Notes: a model not told the origin generated them from the sequence alone. Counted from the stretch's first letter, positions 44,601 through 59,208 are shown. The stretch is DNA of 60,000 nucleotides from Takakia lepidozioides (GCA_030704615.1 CM060733.1:65164001-65224000), one strand, 5' to 3'. Program-made: numbers and translations.

Positions 44601-47600
44601 GACCAAAACCTGCCCACAAAGTGATGTACACGTTTGTTGGTTCTAAGCATCAGACAACTCTAGCTAGAACCAGTCAAGGAGTGCGCTGGTATTTGTGTTG
44701 CTTAACAATGTACCATATAATCGTTGTGCATTGCAGCTGCCCACTAAAGAGCAAGTAGCCGCTTTGTCCGAAGACCTGCGAGGCCGCTCCAAGGTGCCAG
44801 GTATGTTCCATGGACCCATAGTAGCAAAGCTAGAAGTTTTTGGAGGCTTCAAGGGCAATAAGCAGTAATGGCCCAAGAAATTTTAGTGTTAATTTATCCA
44901 CTCTGCACTCCATTTTTATCATGCATTTCTAACTAGCTAGTACTTCATAGGTGTTTTTTCTCTAGTATAAGTATTTTTTCCCCCAAAATTGACATTTTTG
45001 CAGTGGCCTCGCATGCCAAGGACATTCCGTTTTCGAAATCTGCAGACTTTTCTGCTTTTTGACTCACACGGTTGACTATTAAAAGAAGAGGGGATCTGTA
45101 CAGATCTCAGAAACAATGAGTAATACAGTCTTTGATCACCTAAGTGCGGTTACTGTGGCCTTTCAAGGTTAGACAGGCAGAATGCTCCTTAGTACAGTCA
45201 TGTTTGAACTAGCATAAGTGTAGCCCCAGGTAAGCAAATATGCTGCAGGCCTCATGCTTTTGGCGTTGCAGGGGCAGTAAGGACTGTTGTCTTATTGCAG
45301 GGCATGTTTTTGATGTCATAAATGCACTTCCAAAGACAGCACATCCGATGACACAACTGACTGCTGGCATTATGGCCCTCCAGGTGTGTTTATCAATAGG
45401 AACTTCTCCAGTTTTAGTTTTGGCAGACACAGGCTGAGGTCGTTGATATTCAACTTCTACAAAATGGTTGCTATGCCTCTTGAATTCCACCTTTCCTTTA
45501 TCTTCTTTTTCCGAAATAGTACTTTGTCTTGACATTCCAGTTACCTCTGGGAGAGGTGTATTCTGCCCATGGAATGTGGGCCACCATGGCCTCTTGGGGA
45601 CACCCTTCAATAAGCACTGCTAAATGGGAGCTTCAGCACTTGAGCAGAGTAATCCTGGGTAGTCAGTCTCCTGACGTAAATATGTATGATCTGTGCTTGT
45701 AAGATTTGCTCTCCTACTTTCCGTCTCACCTGTTACCTCCTTGTTTATTCTCCTATCTGACAAGACATCTGCATGCTGTGCCCTCATTGCAGACTCAAAG
45801 TGAATTCGTGAAGGCATATGAAAAAGGAATTGCAAAAACAAAGTAAGCAGAGGTTTCCCTTTGGTGTCCTTGTGACCAGCTCTTTCTTTAGGAGCTCATT
45901 GCATCTATATCAAAGTTGCTGGCCTTAGGAAGGTTACAGGGTTGACGTTCTTGACCACCTTTAATGACTAGCAAATCTTGCATGTGTAGATCACCTTTGG
46001 GTTTTGTGCGAAGGGTAGAAGCCATGTTTCACATGACCAACCTTTTCTGACTATTCAAGTTGGATAAACAGAATGGATGTCCTGTCGCACTCTTGTCAAA
46101 TGGAAGGAATATGTATACCCTTGAAATCAGGGGTGCCAGTGCCCCCTGTTGGGTGCTGCTAAATAGAGGAGTGTTAGCTAATGTTACTTGACTGATTGCT
46201 CTCACAAGCAGCCTCCAGAGAAGGCTAGCTGCCTTTCAATATCATTCTATGCTAGAACATGGTCAGCGTTTGTGAGCTTTTTACAGGTTGAGCATTCCAT
46301 CATCATTATGATGGCTTGGGATTGAAAAGGAATCATGTTTGTGATGTCTTCAAGTTCTGACTTACAGATTCTGGGAGCCCACATATGAAGACTCTTTGAA
46401 TTTGATTGCCCAGTTGCCAGAAGTTGCGGCCTTCATCTACCGTAGGTGTGTCCCTGGGGAGTACCTCTCTCATCCTGAGCAATAGGTTGGTTTTGGATTA
46501 TAGGCTCATTTAGATATGAGTTGAACCAAGAACTGCTCGATGGTGTTCTGTATGGTGATTCTATGCATATATGTTGACGGAAGCAGGCATAGTACTACTT
46601 AGCCAACATGATACAACCAATGTTCACAATTTTTAGGCCTGTACATGGTCTGACCAGCCCTCCCTTTGCTATCCTGGAAATTTCACTGTGATGTGTCAGT
46701 GTGAGGGAGTCTTTGTATGACATCGTTTGCACCACAAACAGAGTGCTATGTATGTAAGATGTTGAAAACTGCAACCTTGAAATGAGCATTCAGGGTTTCC
46801 AGAGGAGGGGATGCTTTTCTAAATAGGACTGTGTGGCAGAATATACAAGGGGGGCGTTTTGATTGGATCTGATTCAAGTCTCGACTATGCTGCAAATTTT
46901 GCACACATGCTGGGCTTCGAGGATGAGAAAATGCATGAGCTCATGCGCCTCTATGTCAGCATCCACAGGTTCTCCCACTTCACTTCTTTTTGGCAAAAAG
47001 GGTCGCATGTTTCTGACTTCCTCTCTGTAGGTGATTAGCTTCTGTGTCCATGAAAATGACCATGTCTCCGTATTCACTGTACCTCATTCTATTGTCAGGG
47101 ATGAAATCAAATGATGTATGACATATTCGTTCTTGTCTCATCTTAAAGTGATGTTTTGTTGTGGCGCTATGGTTTGGCTGAGTTACTGGCAGCGATCACG
47201 AGGGTGGCAACGTGAGTGCCCACACTGTCCATCTGGTATGTCCAAACTCTTTGTTCTCACTCTCTTGTCAGCTTGAAAAAACTGGCATACTGTCCGATAT
47301 GTGTGTTCTGTTGATCTCTCCATCTTCCGTATCTGAGCACCCTTATGACTGGACTCCTACAAACGCTTTCGAACAGCTTCCCACTATTGAATGGGTCTGT
47401 TATGCAGACGACTATGTTATGATGTGGGCTTCAATTATTGAATGTTCTCAGGTTGGAAGTGCGCTGTCTGATCCTTATCTCTCATTTGCTGCCGGGATGA
47501 ACGGATTGGCAGGTCCTCTGCATGGCCTTGCAAATCAGGTGTGTGGTGACCAATCACCAACATTTTGGATAACTCAGATGTCTGCTCTACCATAGTTTCT

Positions 47601-49733
47601 CGTAGGCTACGTTGCATCTTCTATGAGCAGATATGCACCTACATGTTACCAAACAAACTCCTCACTAAACTGTTGTTATCCATAGAAGGCGCCATTTCCA
47701 ATAATTGACAGCATATATAATAGGTGAAACTAGTTCACCCAGTGAGTTTTCAATGTAGGTGGGGTCGGTTGGTTACTAACATTTGCAGAAGGTATCAGGA
47801 AGTACTCCGGTGGATTCAGGAGGTGGTTGCTGAGATTGGGAGTGATGCTACCCTGGAGCAGCTTACGGAATATGTTCACAAGACCTTGAAAAGTGGAAAG
47901 GTGTGTATGATTATAAAGGAGTGGAACTATTTGCTTAACCTCAGGCAGGCGGGTTGCTTCTTGTTGGTTTGTGAACGTTTGTGTGGATCCACTCCTTTGC
48001 CAACAAGGACATCAACAGTGGGTGTGTATCTGCCTGTCCCTCTATTTTTAATGTTTTCAGCTCTGCAATTGTTCATTTGGAAAATTTAAACCAAGTTACC
48101 TTGACCATGCATATGTAAATTGCTTATGTGTGGATGCCTTGTATGTGAGATGTGCTTGTATGTGAGATAGTTTTGGCATACACATGCTGACCACCTGACA
48201 ATAGTAGTACTCAGTGTTTTAGGCAACATATGACATTCAATGTTTGATGGGGGTTCAATGTTTTCCAGGTGGTCCCTGGGTTTGGACATGCAGTGCTGCG
48301 CAAAACAGATCCCCGATACATGTGCCAGCGTGAATTTGCCCTGAAGCATCTGCCCAATGATCCCTTATTCAAAATTGTACACTCTTCTGCCCAGATTTTC
48401 TTGTTTTGAATGGCATTGAAACATTTCTTAAGATGTGCGTTGGTAGATAGGTTGTCTATAATGTTTGGAGAGCTCTGATCTCACTTGAGAGTATTTTACT
48501 TCTGAGCTTCTGTGTCTACTATTGGGCGTTCTATGTCAGGTTTCCAAATTGTACGAGGTGGTCCCCCCGATCTTGTTGGAGGGTGGCAAGGTGAGTAGCC
48601 TACTAAGTAGCCCCATCATTCATCTTCTCTTTTCCTTGCCTCATGACAATTACAGCATTTTCTTCACCTCTATTCCTGTTTTAGCAGTCAAGAAATCTTT
48701 TCTCAATATTTCTAATTTCTTTGATCCATTGCATTCAGCAATTGCAACTTTAGTGGAGTCTGCTTGAAATACATATTTGATCTCATCACAAGATAAGATG
48801 TAATGTGGTCATGGGGTATTTGTTGAAAGAGAAATGGGATGGATATGGATGCACAGGTGAAGAACCCATGGCCAAATGTTGATGCACACAGCGGTGTTTT
48901 ACTTCACCACTTCGGCTTGAAAGAACAGAAGTGAGAGTTTGTCTGTCTCCAATCATTCTGCCTTGAGAGCTTCCAAGTACTGCATGATAGCCTTTTTCTC
49001 TCCCTGTTAACCATCCCCTTCCCCCCCACTGATGAAGAAGAGAATCACTTTTGGCAGCGACTGGGCTAAGGGAGTGATCTACCACAAAGCCTGATGTGCA
49101 ACCCACAAAAGTCCGAATTCCCCACATGTTTTTGCATGCTATTTTGTTTGAAGGGATTATTTCTGACATACATGCTGTCACTGCCACTTTTCAGACTCGA
49201 TAATTATGTTTGTGTGATAGGGAAGCACTTTGTATGAAAAGTGTACCGTTATGTCACCCTGACCAAAATTCCCTGGCCATTTATTTGCAGCTATTACACA
49301 GTACTGTTTGGAGTGGCTCGCGCATTAGGTGTGCTATCTCAGGTACGTACGCCCATATGTTTTGAGGTGGTTCTTGTGTGTTATTTGTTGGATTTTGAGA
49401 AGAGAGAAGGGTATAGAGAAGACACTAAAGAGGAGACAAAAACATCGGCACCATATATGAGACCACTCAGACAAATCCATTGCTATAGCAGCCTAGACCC
49501 TGCTGCTGATGAGGTACCAGGCTGATTGGTATCAGAATGAAAATCTGGCCCATTCATAGTATGAAAAGTATGATGGATGCTATGCACCCAGTAGTGTCGA
49601 AGAGATGGAAACTAAAATGTTTGTGGATGTGCAGCTCATATGGGATCGGGCGCTGGGGCTTCCAATTGAGAGACCCAAGAGTATGACTTTGGAGGTGATT
49701 GAAAACTACTGCAAGTCAAAGGTCTTACCCTAA
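41680..49733 (+). CDS. Citrate synthase, mitochondrial type
   Basis: Condenses acetyl-CoA and oxaloacetate to citrate at the entry of the TCA cycle. Nineteen exons: 41680-41694, 42241-42330, 42849-42890, 43500-43565, 43883-43948, 44186-44299, 44737-44800, 45301-45383, 45793-45842, 46368-46445, 46840-46968, 47193-47235, 47452-47538, 47799-47900, 48269-48376, 48540-48590, 48857-48930, 49291-49342, 49635-49733. They join in phase to 470 residues, the family length. Landmarks: [38 protein letters not shown] (His), the signature [13 protein letters not shown] (His) and [10 protein letters not shown] (Asp). The N-terminus ([20 protein letters not shown]) is Arg-rich and fits a mitochondrial presequence. 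The five-codon first exon is the least certain. The intron after DPDE begins with GC (GAG/GCATCT) and is read as GC-AG. The substitution in AHTVHL (usually AHTGHL) is unusual. Confidence 0.95.
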
Positions 49734-50272
49734 GTGGAGAAAACTTAGGTTTGCATAGAGGCAATTTTCTGGCTGCATGCAGATGCTGGTAGAGCCACAC
49801 GGGAAGCTCATGCATGATGAAACTTTTGAGCCAATGCACTCTGCTTGGATGTACTACACAAGTAATAATTCCATTTTCTGCAGTGAAGTTACTGGAGAAG
49901 ATGTGCTTTCTTCACATGTTCGGCCATCCATGACCGTTGTGGATTTTTCACTGCTTATATCAAAAATATGCTTGCTAGCGATCAGTAGAAATATAACCAG
50001 TTTTTTTCTAGAACACAAGTCAAAAGATGCAAGACCAGAAACATCTATGATGCCAAAGACATGTCCCAATGATGCCTCCAATCTGAAAGGTGTTGATTAA
50101 GGGACTCATCCAGAACACAATCCACATCAAATATGCCAACTTCCAATACTTTCTGTCTTTCCAAGTCTTTCTGCAAAATATCAAACCTTTGTACTACACA
50201 ATAACATGCACAGTATCCAATTTTCTTCAACAAAATGATCAAATTGGTGGCCTTGATGGGCCTCAAGTACAG
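49734..50272. other. Convergent intergenic region between citrate synthase and PLAA
   Basis: Holds the 3' UTRs of two genes ending toward each other. No convincing ORF or repeat was seen. Confidence 0.5.
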
Positions 50273-53200
50273 TTAATTCAGTAATGTCTCCATCTCTCTA
50301 CCAACTTCAGAAATCTTTCCAATCTGTGACTTACATGCAGCATCAACCAGGACTCCCACTTCCAAATCCAACGCCACACTCTTCACCTGCCCTCCATATA
50401 TCTGGTCCATCTTTGTCAAGGTCATGCAACCTCCTCAACAATGGAAGCCCCCCAATAACAAGAGAAAAAATCAGGCACCTGCATGGATTAGAGTTTTGCT
50501 TGCTGTTGCATTGAAGGAAGATGGCCAGTAAGAAAACAATGGCCATTTTGAACCTGGAAAGCTAGCTCCAGAAGTGGCAAACTCAGGATGCTGCAGCCTT
50601 AAGGCAAACTATCCATTGCCTGGTAAAGCTGAGACAGATGGAAGAGACATGCACATGTGGAAAAGGATACAAGAGATGCAACCGATATGAGAGACCGAAA
50701 TTGAACTTCCACATCTTGCTCCTCTGGGCCTGCCATCTGCACCAACCCCTCTCTCCATTTCCTTCAGTTGCATCTCTATGACAGTCCACAGCCATTGCTC
50801 TCTTTCTTATGTTCTAAGCCCCCTCAAGAAAAGCAAGCCTCCATCAAATCTGAAGACTACAATTTACAATAGAGACACCCGACCGCATTTGATCAAATCA
50901 TCCCTGCTACTAGACAATTATAGTTGCTTCTGAGCTCCAGCCCACTTACATCTCACCACTATTCCTATGCCTGACCATAACGAATAGAAACATTGTCTCA
51001 TCCACACGCATGCCGGTCGAGTAGCATAGACAAGCACAAAAATAGCTCAAGACAAGAAAGGCTAACCTCTAAGGCAGCTGAAAGGATCTGGATCTGCCCT
51101 CCCTCATCCTTAGTTTCAAGCAACAGTACAGTATAGCTGCACCAAGCAGGGTAATAAATGCCAGTGTCAAAGGGCTGCCACCGAAGCAACTGTGGACTTC
51201 TGCAGAGAGACAGAGACACACTGTCGCCTTTGATCTTCCTCAGTGGTCTCTATCAGGTAACTTATATTTCATGTATCCACTAAGATTAAGAATCCAGAAT
51301 TATCACCTTGGGACTGCAAAACAGTCCGTTGTCTTGTGCTCATGGAAATGAGCGCTACTCCTAATGCAGGGAAGAAAATTGGTTTCACATGAGAGGACTT
51401 ACTTCAGTACTAAAGTGGCATAGGCAAGCCGAACATTCTTATTTGTGGATGTACAACACTGTGAAAACAGATCCAATATCTACAAACCACCACCACCAGT
51501 CCACAACACTTGCACATAGTTTGGAACTGATTGAGAAAAGAAGCAAGAATGGTTGATAAAAACAAGATAGTTCTGCTCAGACAGACATAGAGGAGGGTAT
51601 ATGGTAGAACGAGGGACAGCCAAAAAGAACTGATACGTCGTCAACACAGAAACTGACCTCACTACGGTGATCAATAGTCCAGTTCCTAAGAGCCGAATGC
51701 TTGAAGCAGTTGGCAACAACACGTGCCCCGGTAAGTAGATTGGCAGCTACAATGGGCTCGCTAGTTGCCCTTCGCAAGGCCTCCATCAACACATCTGCCC
51801 AACCATTGTCCTGTGAGATGCTCTATCTCAACCAATCCAGTGATTGCATTGATTAATGCGACAGGTCTACTAGTCTAAGTCCACTACCACATTTTGGCCT
51901 GGAGTGCAGTCAAGCACAAACAAACAAGGCGTCATCTTTTACAATTTCACATCCTTCCAAAACTCTTTCAAGCGAGAGAACAGCATTTGGGGTCACACGA
52001 GTACCAGTGGAAAAAGGGGGTGGAAGAAAGGAGAATCACCTTTCTCATCGGCAGCATCCTTTGCAAAATAGGCAGCACATTGTGGGTGCAAAAGCATCAT
52101 CTTCAATATGTCCAGGGCTGATCAGCACACCCCACTCCACAATGTAAACTAGGTAAAGCTTGTAATCTTCATGACAAGAACAAAGAACACCAAGGAAATA
52201 TTAGCTTCGTCTTACATGGGTCATATACAGAAAGAGCATGAGAGGAAAAGAGAGATACAGTCATAAAAATGTTGACGCCGTCGACATGCGCCCATAAGTC
52301 AATTTCAGTATCATGTCCACCAATGGCGCACAGGAGTTCCCTCCTCGTGGACCTGGGGTAGCTTCCTGTTTTGCAGTGAGCAGCCTGACCTTTAAGTTTA
52401 AGTCGCAAACTTTGGAATGGCACTTGAGTTACTTGTGGAGAGAGAGACAATACAGAGGGCAAAGGGAGAGGTACAGCACCTGGGATTACCTGGAAATATA
52501 TTTTGTGTTGGCCATTCAAGAATCAAATGTGCAAGTAGCTTGAAGTCGATCTCTGCAAATGAGCTGACATGATAGGAGGAGGTATCCCTTAAAGTTGCAA
52601 GCATAGCCTGCAGCCGTAACATGTCTGCCTCCTGTAATGCTACAGCTTTGTGTGTCTGCACCTCCTCGTACCCAGCCTTTCAATCGACTTTGACCAAGGC
52701 ACTTGGGTCCAGACATAGTAATCAGAAACAAAATTCAATACTAGCTGCATGTAACAATCTACGGCTACTGAACTCAGAGAAGTGCACTTATTTTGAAATA
52801 GATCTCCCACGTGCTGCTTTTCTCTGGGTCTTACGCCAGACAGGACCACTCCCTACCTATCAATACCATGAGGGATAGCCACCTGTTCTACATTTTACTC
52901 TACGGATGTTCTTTAAGGATGGATGGATACCAGAAGAAGATTACCTCCTCAGAGAGTAAGGTGGCATTGAATTCAGCCACTTTTTTGGAGATACCTTCAA
53001 ATTGTGCACTGTCGAACAGCAACATTCCCCTCTGCCAAATAGAAGCATACCAAACCTTCACATATTTCTTCTCACCTCCCTTTAAAGCATCAACAGAGAT
53101 CAAAAGGGCCTCTAGCCTTCAAACCCTTATAACATATGTGTAACAAAAAGGAAAATACCCTTTCATCAAGCAATGGTGGGCTTTGCAAAAGTTATGAACT

Positions 53201-56200
53201 TACCACTAGACAAATGACCCCCCACACTAGAATCAGCTACACCTGCTAATGCTATACTAGATTGCTACACATGCAATTATCCTGATGCCAAGACTAGGAA
53301 TTAATGCTGGGGGTAGGCTTGAAGCTCCTCATGTTCTGAATCAAAACTAACAGCTTCTCAAGGGAAAGCACTTGCCAACCACAACCAGGAATGTCTCCTC
53401 CTGTGTGATGGTGCAACATACAATAGAACCATTCTCATGTGCCCAGACCTTTGGAACATGTTTGAGAACAGGTGTACGCCCTGCGACAGCTGTCCCATTT
53501 GAATCCACTGGTGGTGCTGCATATCACAACTCCTTTCTCAGAGACAGGTGCTGCAAATTGTTTGATCATTCTGCTTTCTACATTAAATAGGCAATACCAG
53601 CAGCACCCAAGTAAACAAGAGCAGGTAAATGAGCGACAGATTTTCAGGTCAAAGACAATATCATAAGGGATAGACTACTTCTAGAGCAGTTTACTGGACC
53701 TGATGATGCATTTTAGGCTAAGAACTGTACGACAAACCAATCACCTTCCCACCCGTACATACTGTTTGGATTCCTCATGAAGCCAGTGGCTAACTGCCTT
53801 AGATTACCAACCAACAAATGCTCCGGTCCACACATTAGGCTATCTGCCCTGGTTGCAGTTAACCAACTACTAGCCATCCTAACACAGCTGTCCTCCACAT
53901 CCTCTCACATTTTTTCTTACTACCCTACACTGCTAATAATTCTGCTCTATCACAGCAGATACATGATTTGAGGCCGAAAGGGCCGTGTTTCAGAGCGAGG
54001 ACCAAGATCGGTCCTTCAAACTGATGAGCTTTCCATGCCTACAATATTTGTTTCGGTAAGCTGACAGGCACCATTAAGTGGAAGAGAAAACGTATAGAAG
54101 AAAGGTAGAAAAAGCAGACCAGGAGTTTGAACTCGGCGCTGTTGTTGGCCTGGCACATAGGCATTTGCTGCATGTCATTTTAGGAATGTGAGGAAAAATG
54201 GAGGTGGTCATTGTCAAAGCCGATAATTCCTTTACCACTTAGATTTTTGGGGACAGAAAGAGAAAGGGAGACAGAAAATAGAAAAAAATGAGAACTCCTT
54301 GACACATGTAATCATGGAGCGTTCCCATTGAGAATGATGATGCAATACTTAAGATGCTACACCCTGCAGCATTGTGGCCATGAGAGCACATGCACAGTTT
54401 AGACACACCACAAATTGGGAGGAGGGAAGAGAGGCGAGCATCAGGGGTAAAACACGGCGAAGACAAAAAGAAAGAGGGAAAAAAAACAAGTTGATAACAT
54501 ACTCCACTGAGAGAAAGAACCCGTGCCAAATACTCTGACAAGACAGAAGACCGTGTACATAATATCTAAGAGAGAGACACAGGGGGATGGGGACACCTAT
54601 GCAAGGAAAACAGACATGCAGGAAGCATAAGCTTGCTCAGAAAAGTTCATTTACACATGAAGAGGAAAGGGAATAGAAGAGGACGAGAATTAAGACTACA
54701 GATTAGACAGAACAGAAAAAATTGATGACTGGATTGAAGACTACGGAGTGGAGACAAAACTGACATAGGACCAGTGCATGGACGAAGAAAGGCAGAGTCA
54801 AGGCAAAGAGGAGCAGCAGACAGGATGTGGTTTGGCAGATATCCAAACACTTGCAGACTAAAACCAGCTGCCAGAATGGGGCAGAATACATAGGTTTGTC
54901 CAGAAGATTTCAAGAGGACTGGTTTGAATAATAGAAACAAGAGCACAAGAGGATTGGAATGGGGACCATGTACAGGGTTAGAAAAGCAGACCGAGACTGA
55001 CAAACTGACGTACCACCAGTGTATGGGTCAACAAAGGCCGGATCAAAGCGAGGAGGGGCAGCAGAGAGGCCGGTGTTCTGCAAAATAAATTCCACCACTT
55101 GTTGCCTATAGGCAGCTGACAGCTCTTCATTTTCCAGCCACAAATCCGCAACATCATATGGATTTTCTGCGCCATCCATCGATCCTTTTATTCCAAACAA
55201 CCACATCCATCACTACATCTCTGCTCTGCTCCCGGCCATTCCTCACAACTTCCAAGATTCTCAGGTAATGTCATGCCCCACTTGCAAAGGTAAAGGACCA
55301 GAGTTTCCAGACGCAAGCCTAAAACTTGAGCATAAACTCCATCATATAGAAGAACGTTGATTTTAATCCTAAATCTCTCTCTTCAATATTTTATCGGCCT
55401 CTGACTGGTGCAGTCTACCGACTGGTTTCTTTCATTGGACCTAAGATACATGCCTAAAATTCCACAGGCAGATTGGTGGAGAAGGTGAATCATTAGGGAC
55501 TTATGTTTCATGGATGTTCCTGCACTGTCCATTTCTTTAAAGGTCAAGAGTACTCTAGGTCAAGAGCCTCCAGATGTTTGTTTCGCAGTTGTTTTATGTT
55601 AAGAACCCCTCCTAGCAGCCCTACTTGAAGCTGGCCATTCCTATTTTATCTTGCTGATAAGTTCTCCCCATCTGTGACAAATTTAGAGCACATGAAGCAA
55701 ACTCATTATGACTAACCCCACCATGAGGAATGCACTTTCTTTCTAGAACCCCAAGTTACAGGCAATATGCATGCGAATGCAGAAAGAGCTTACGTCCACG
55801 GTTGAAAGGCAGCTTTCTGGTAGGCAAACCGTCTCCAATGTCCACATCAAACACTGCACAATGCCCGAGAGTCTTTAATATGCAGTTTCAGTTCAATCCC
55901 TCATGTAGTCAAGCGCTCACTCACCATTTTGTTGAAGGAACCACCAAAAGTGTTAATGATGCAAATAACAAGTGCAGCATTTCAGGCAGCGAGGGGTCGG
56001 AAAATCGCACCATAATCATATGTAACACCATTCAGAGTCTTCTTGTTTAAACTGTCGGATGGCCCATCCACAACCTCTCCAATCTGCATAGAAGCATCAT
56101 TCACCCACAAAACGATGAACAAAAATCTGGGCCTCCCATGTAATCCCTCAACACCACCTAAAACCACTCCGCTGTACAGTTAAGAGGATGCCGACCCTCC

Positions 56201-59200
56201 TGGAGATCCCCTTCATTGATTGCATCCATTATTTAACCCTCCTTTAAGTTGGCTTGCTTCTCGATCTCAACGACATGATACAAACATCAGAACAGTGCCT
56301 ATCCCTCCATCTCAACCTCCAATTATCGTGTTTCTCTATCTCCAAAAGAAATATCATTGGCTAGCTATGGGCATAAAAGCACAATGGTAGTTGAAAACAC
56401 CTGACAACAGAATCCATTTTCAGAGACCACTTGGACTGGTGCAAATAGAAGACATGGGCTCTACCTTATCCCACTTATACTCAGCTTTGTTCCATGAGTA
56501 GGCCACACCACTATCACCCTCCCGAATAATCCTGGTTTGCCCATGTTTGGTACCTGTTCACATCCAGCCCACATTCTTATAAGGCTCCGGAGAACCTGTC
56601 TTCATCCCACCTAAAGTTGAAACTCAAGTCAGGGGAGGAACATCACTGACTAGGAAATGGCAACTGATCTGTCAGGGGGGAGAGAGATACCAGGCTGCTG
56701 AAGGGCCTCAAGACCTGGCAAGTCATCCACCGTCATGCCCCCAACCGTCTTCCTGAGAGCGTCCAGTAAAAAGACATTAACTTTTTGAGATAATCCTCTC
56801 TCTCTCTCTCTTCCACTTTCGAGGCTACGGCAAACAACGTCTTATGAGTACATTCTCTTCCACTTTCTTACCCAACCTGGGTAGTGGCCCCCAACTTAAA
56901 AAGAGGGAGTCTCATGACTTGCTACCATGCCCCCTGGCTGCTATGAAATGAAGGATTTGACAGCCTACATAAAACAATAATAACTGACGTTTGAGACTTC
57001 CGGGTGAGGAGCAAAGATTCATATGCTTGCACTTCCTCAGGCGGGGCACCACGCTGACTATCGCGCGTCCACACGCGAGCCACTCCATCAGAGCACGCAG
57101 TTACCAGGTCACCATTAGGCAGAAACGCCACATCCCAAACACACCCTGGATGCTCAATGCTTTGACAGCATGCCCCTCCTGAGCCATCCAACCAATTGTT
57201 AGAACTGCATTGATTCGCACCCACTCACAAGGGAGCTACTGGATTCTGTCACTTTTCAAACTTGACTGTTACAGAAATGTATAGTGGAAAGTGGTTCAAA
57301 ATACAAAGCACATCCAAGGTGTAGTGGCATATCACATATAACCACAGAAGATTAAACACAGAAAGATTGGAAAGGACTTCTCTCTTGTTCTGTCTCCCGA
57401 ATTACAACAGCATCACAACAGGCTCCATGCATTTGGGTCGCATGAGGCATACACCAGACCACCTCAACCAGACAGTTTCCAGAAGAATGAGGTATCGATG
57501 CTAGTTCTGTTTCAAATTGAGAGCATCCATCAGCATCCTGGCTGATGCCCCAGACATTCAGAATGGAACTTGGGGAATATCAGGGCAGAAGTGCTCTAAT
57601 TAGAGTTCAACCATAAGGCCATATCTCACAGGATCCAACAAAACTTAGAACACGCAAAAGCATACAGGAGTAACCAGAGAGTTACACCTCTCCAAATTTT
57701 AGCGAACCCATCTTCACTGCCAGATGCCACATCACCAGAAGAGTTAACTGCCACAGAGTACACGATGGCTGTGTGGCCAACCATCTCATGCAACTGCTCC
57801 CCTGTCACCGTCCATAATTTCACTGACCTGTGCCATAGCATGGCCCTTTCACCATTTGTCACACAACCTCCTTGCCTGCACTACACCTCCAATCCTTCCT
57901 AGTATAGATTCTATGTTTTGTAGTCTAAATAGTGCTTCCATATCCAACATCACTCCTTGGTGATTGTCCAAATCTAAGAAGATAGTTGAGCCAAAAAGCT
58001 TTCTTAAAGATCTGTCACAACTTCCCTTATCTTCTGCAACAGCAATACACAGCAAGAAGCCCATCACTGCACATGGAATGGCAGCACGTACGAGTCAGGA
58101 CAGCTCCAGAACTCACCCGTCATGGGAGGCAGAGAGAATACCAACATTGGGCCACAATGCCAGGCCACGCACAGTATCTGCACTGCCACATACAAGTTCA
58201 GCACAATCACCGACCTCCATGACAAGACAAGTCACAGACCATACCTTCGCAGTAACAAGCACAGGGTTCTATTTACAATTAACACCTAGGCCATATAGCA
58301 TAAATTGAATCTCACAATTGATCTTATAAAGGCCACCATCTATTATCAATAAAATGTGAGTAAGAGTGAAGATCCTTGATCATTTGCTTCACTTCCCTGA
58401 ATTTGGACAAATCCAGGGGGTGTTTCTACAGAACAACCTAAGGTTGCCTTTGAACACCCATCAGTCCATCAGGCCAAACCCCATCAAGACCAGAACCACT
58501 TCACATTTTAGATCTTGTCAGCCATCTCACAGCAGGCACTCCTGCACTGTAGTGCTGTGACAGGAGCATGTGTGATCAACCCTCGTCCTGTTATACCTAT
58601 TGTGATCCACCAGCAACTTCTCGCACATTTGCTCAACAGTATGTCAAGAAGTCTTAGAAAGAGGCATCATGCTCAACCTGAGTGTCCGGAGAAAGTCTGA
58701 ACACAGGTTGAACCTTTCCAGAGTTTCATAGTTGTATCACTGGAGCCTGTGCAGGTTACCAACACAGCCCATCAGCAAACTCGACTATATGTATACACAC
58801 CATATAGTGCAGGAATACTAGAGTCTGCCAATCTATATGCTTTTACCCCAGTTTGTCCCCTTAATATTAACGCCTGCGATCACCTCGCCTACCTACTTGC
58901 CTCAACAGCTGGGAAACCTATTTCTATCTGACAGCAATAAATGAGCCACAACTAGCTTATTTGGACCCTCCAGCTGTGAATCAGGGGAAACTTGCTTACT
59001 ATGCCACTGGACACCTTAGAAGGCCTACAGAAACGTGCTGTGAATTCACCTCCAGTTGCATCTTCTGCAAGCAGCAATCAAACTGTGACAGGTGCAATGC
59101 TCACCAGTGAGAACAGCACCAAATGGCAATGGTAGCACAGCCTGCACAGGACCCTGGTGACCTTCCAATACCTCCACTGTTTTCCCTTTGTGCCATCTTC

Positions 59201-59208
59201 GCACCGTA
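50273..59208 (-). CDS. PLAA/DOA1-like WD40-PFU-PUL protein, partial (N-terminus off the right edge)
   Basis: Homologue of phospholipase A2-activating protein (yeast Doa1/Ufd3), a ubiquitin-binding cofactor of the CDC48/p97 segregase. Exons read on the minus strand: 59208-59105 (RRWHKGKTVEVLEGHQGPVQ), 58746-58678, 58177-58117, 57827-57688, 57178-56989 (WD repeats, e.g. HEMVGHTAIVYSV, EHPGCVWDVAFLPNGDLVTA), 56752-56691, 56553-56465 (IIREGDSGVAYSWN), 56083-56011 (IGEVVDGP), 55853-55794 (PFU), 55166-55014 (NPYDVADLWLENEEL), 53516-53449 (LKHVPK), 53031-52945, 52655-52490, 52117-52040, 51810-51658, 51136-51067, 50736-50671, 50401-50273 (PUL, stop TAA). Phases join except between 52040 and 51810, and one short exon is missing between 51658 and 51136. 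The first two or three WD repeats are not visible in 59,209-60,000 and probably lie outside the window. Confidence 0.9.
56807..56867 (+). mobile_element. 33-bp LINE 3'-end insertion with 14-bp target duplication
   Basis: TCTCTTCCACTTTC occurs at 56807-56820 and again at 56854-56867. The 33 bp between include 31 nt (56822-56852) identical to the end of the LINE at 28349-28379 (AGGCTACGGCAAACAACGTC...). It sits in a PLAA intron, about 55 bp from the acceptor of the exon at 56752. Confidence 0.75.

Noticed and set aside
50045-50266. 73-aa minus-strand ORF after the PLAA stop
   Set aside because: Lies in the 3' UTR interval and has no recognisable domain.
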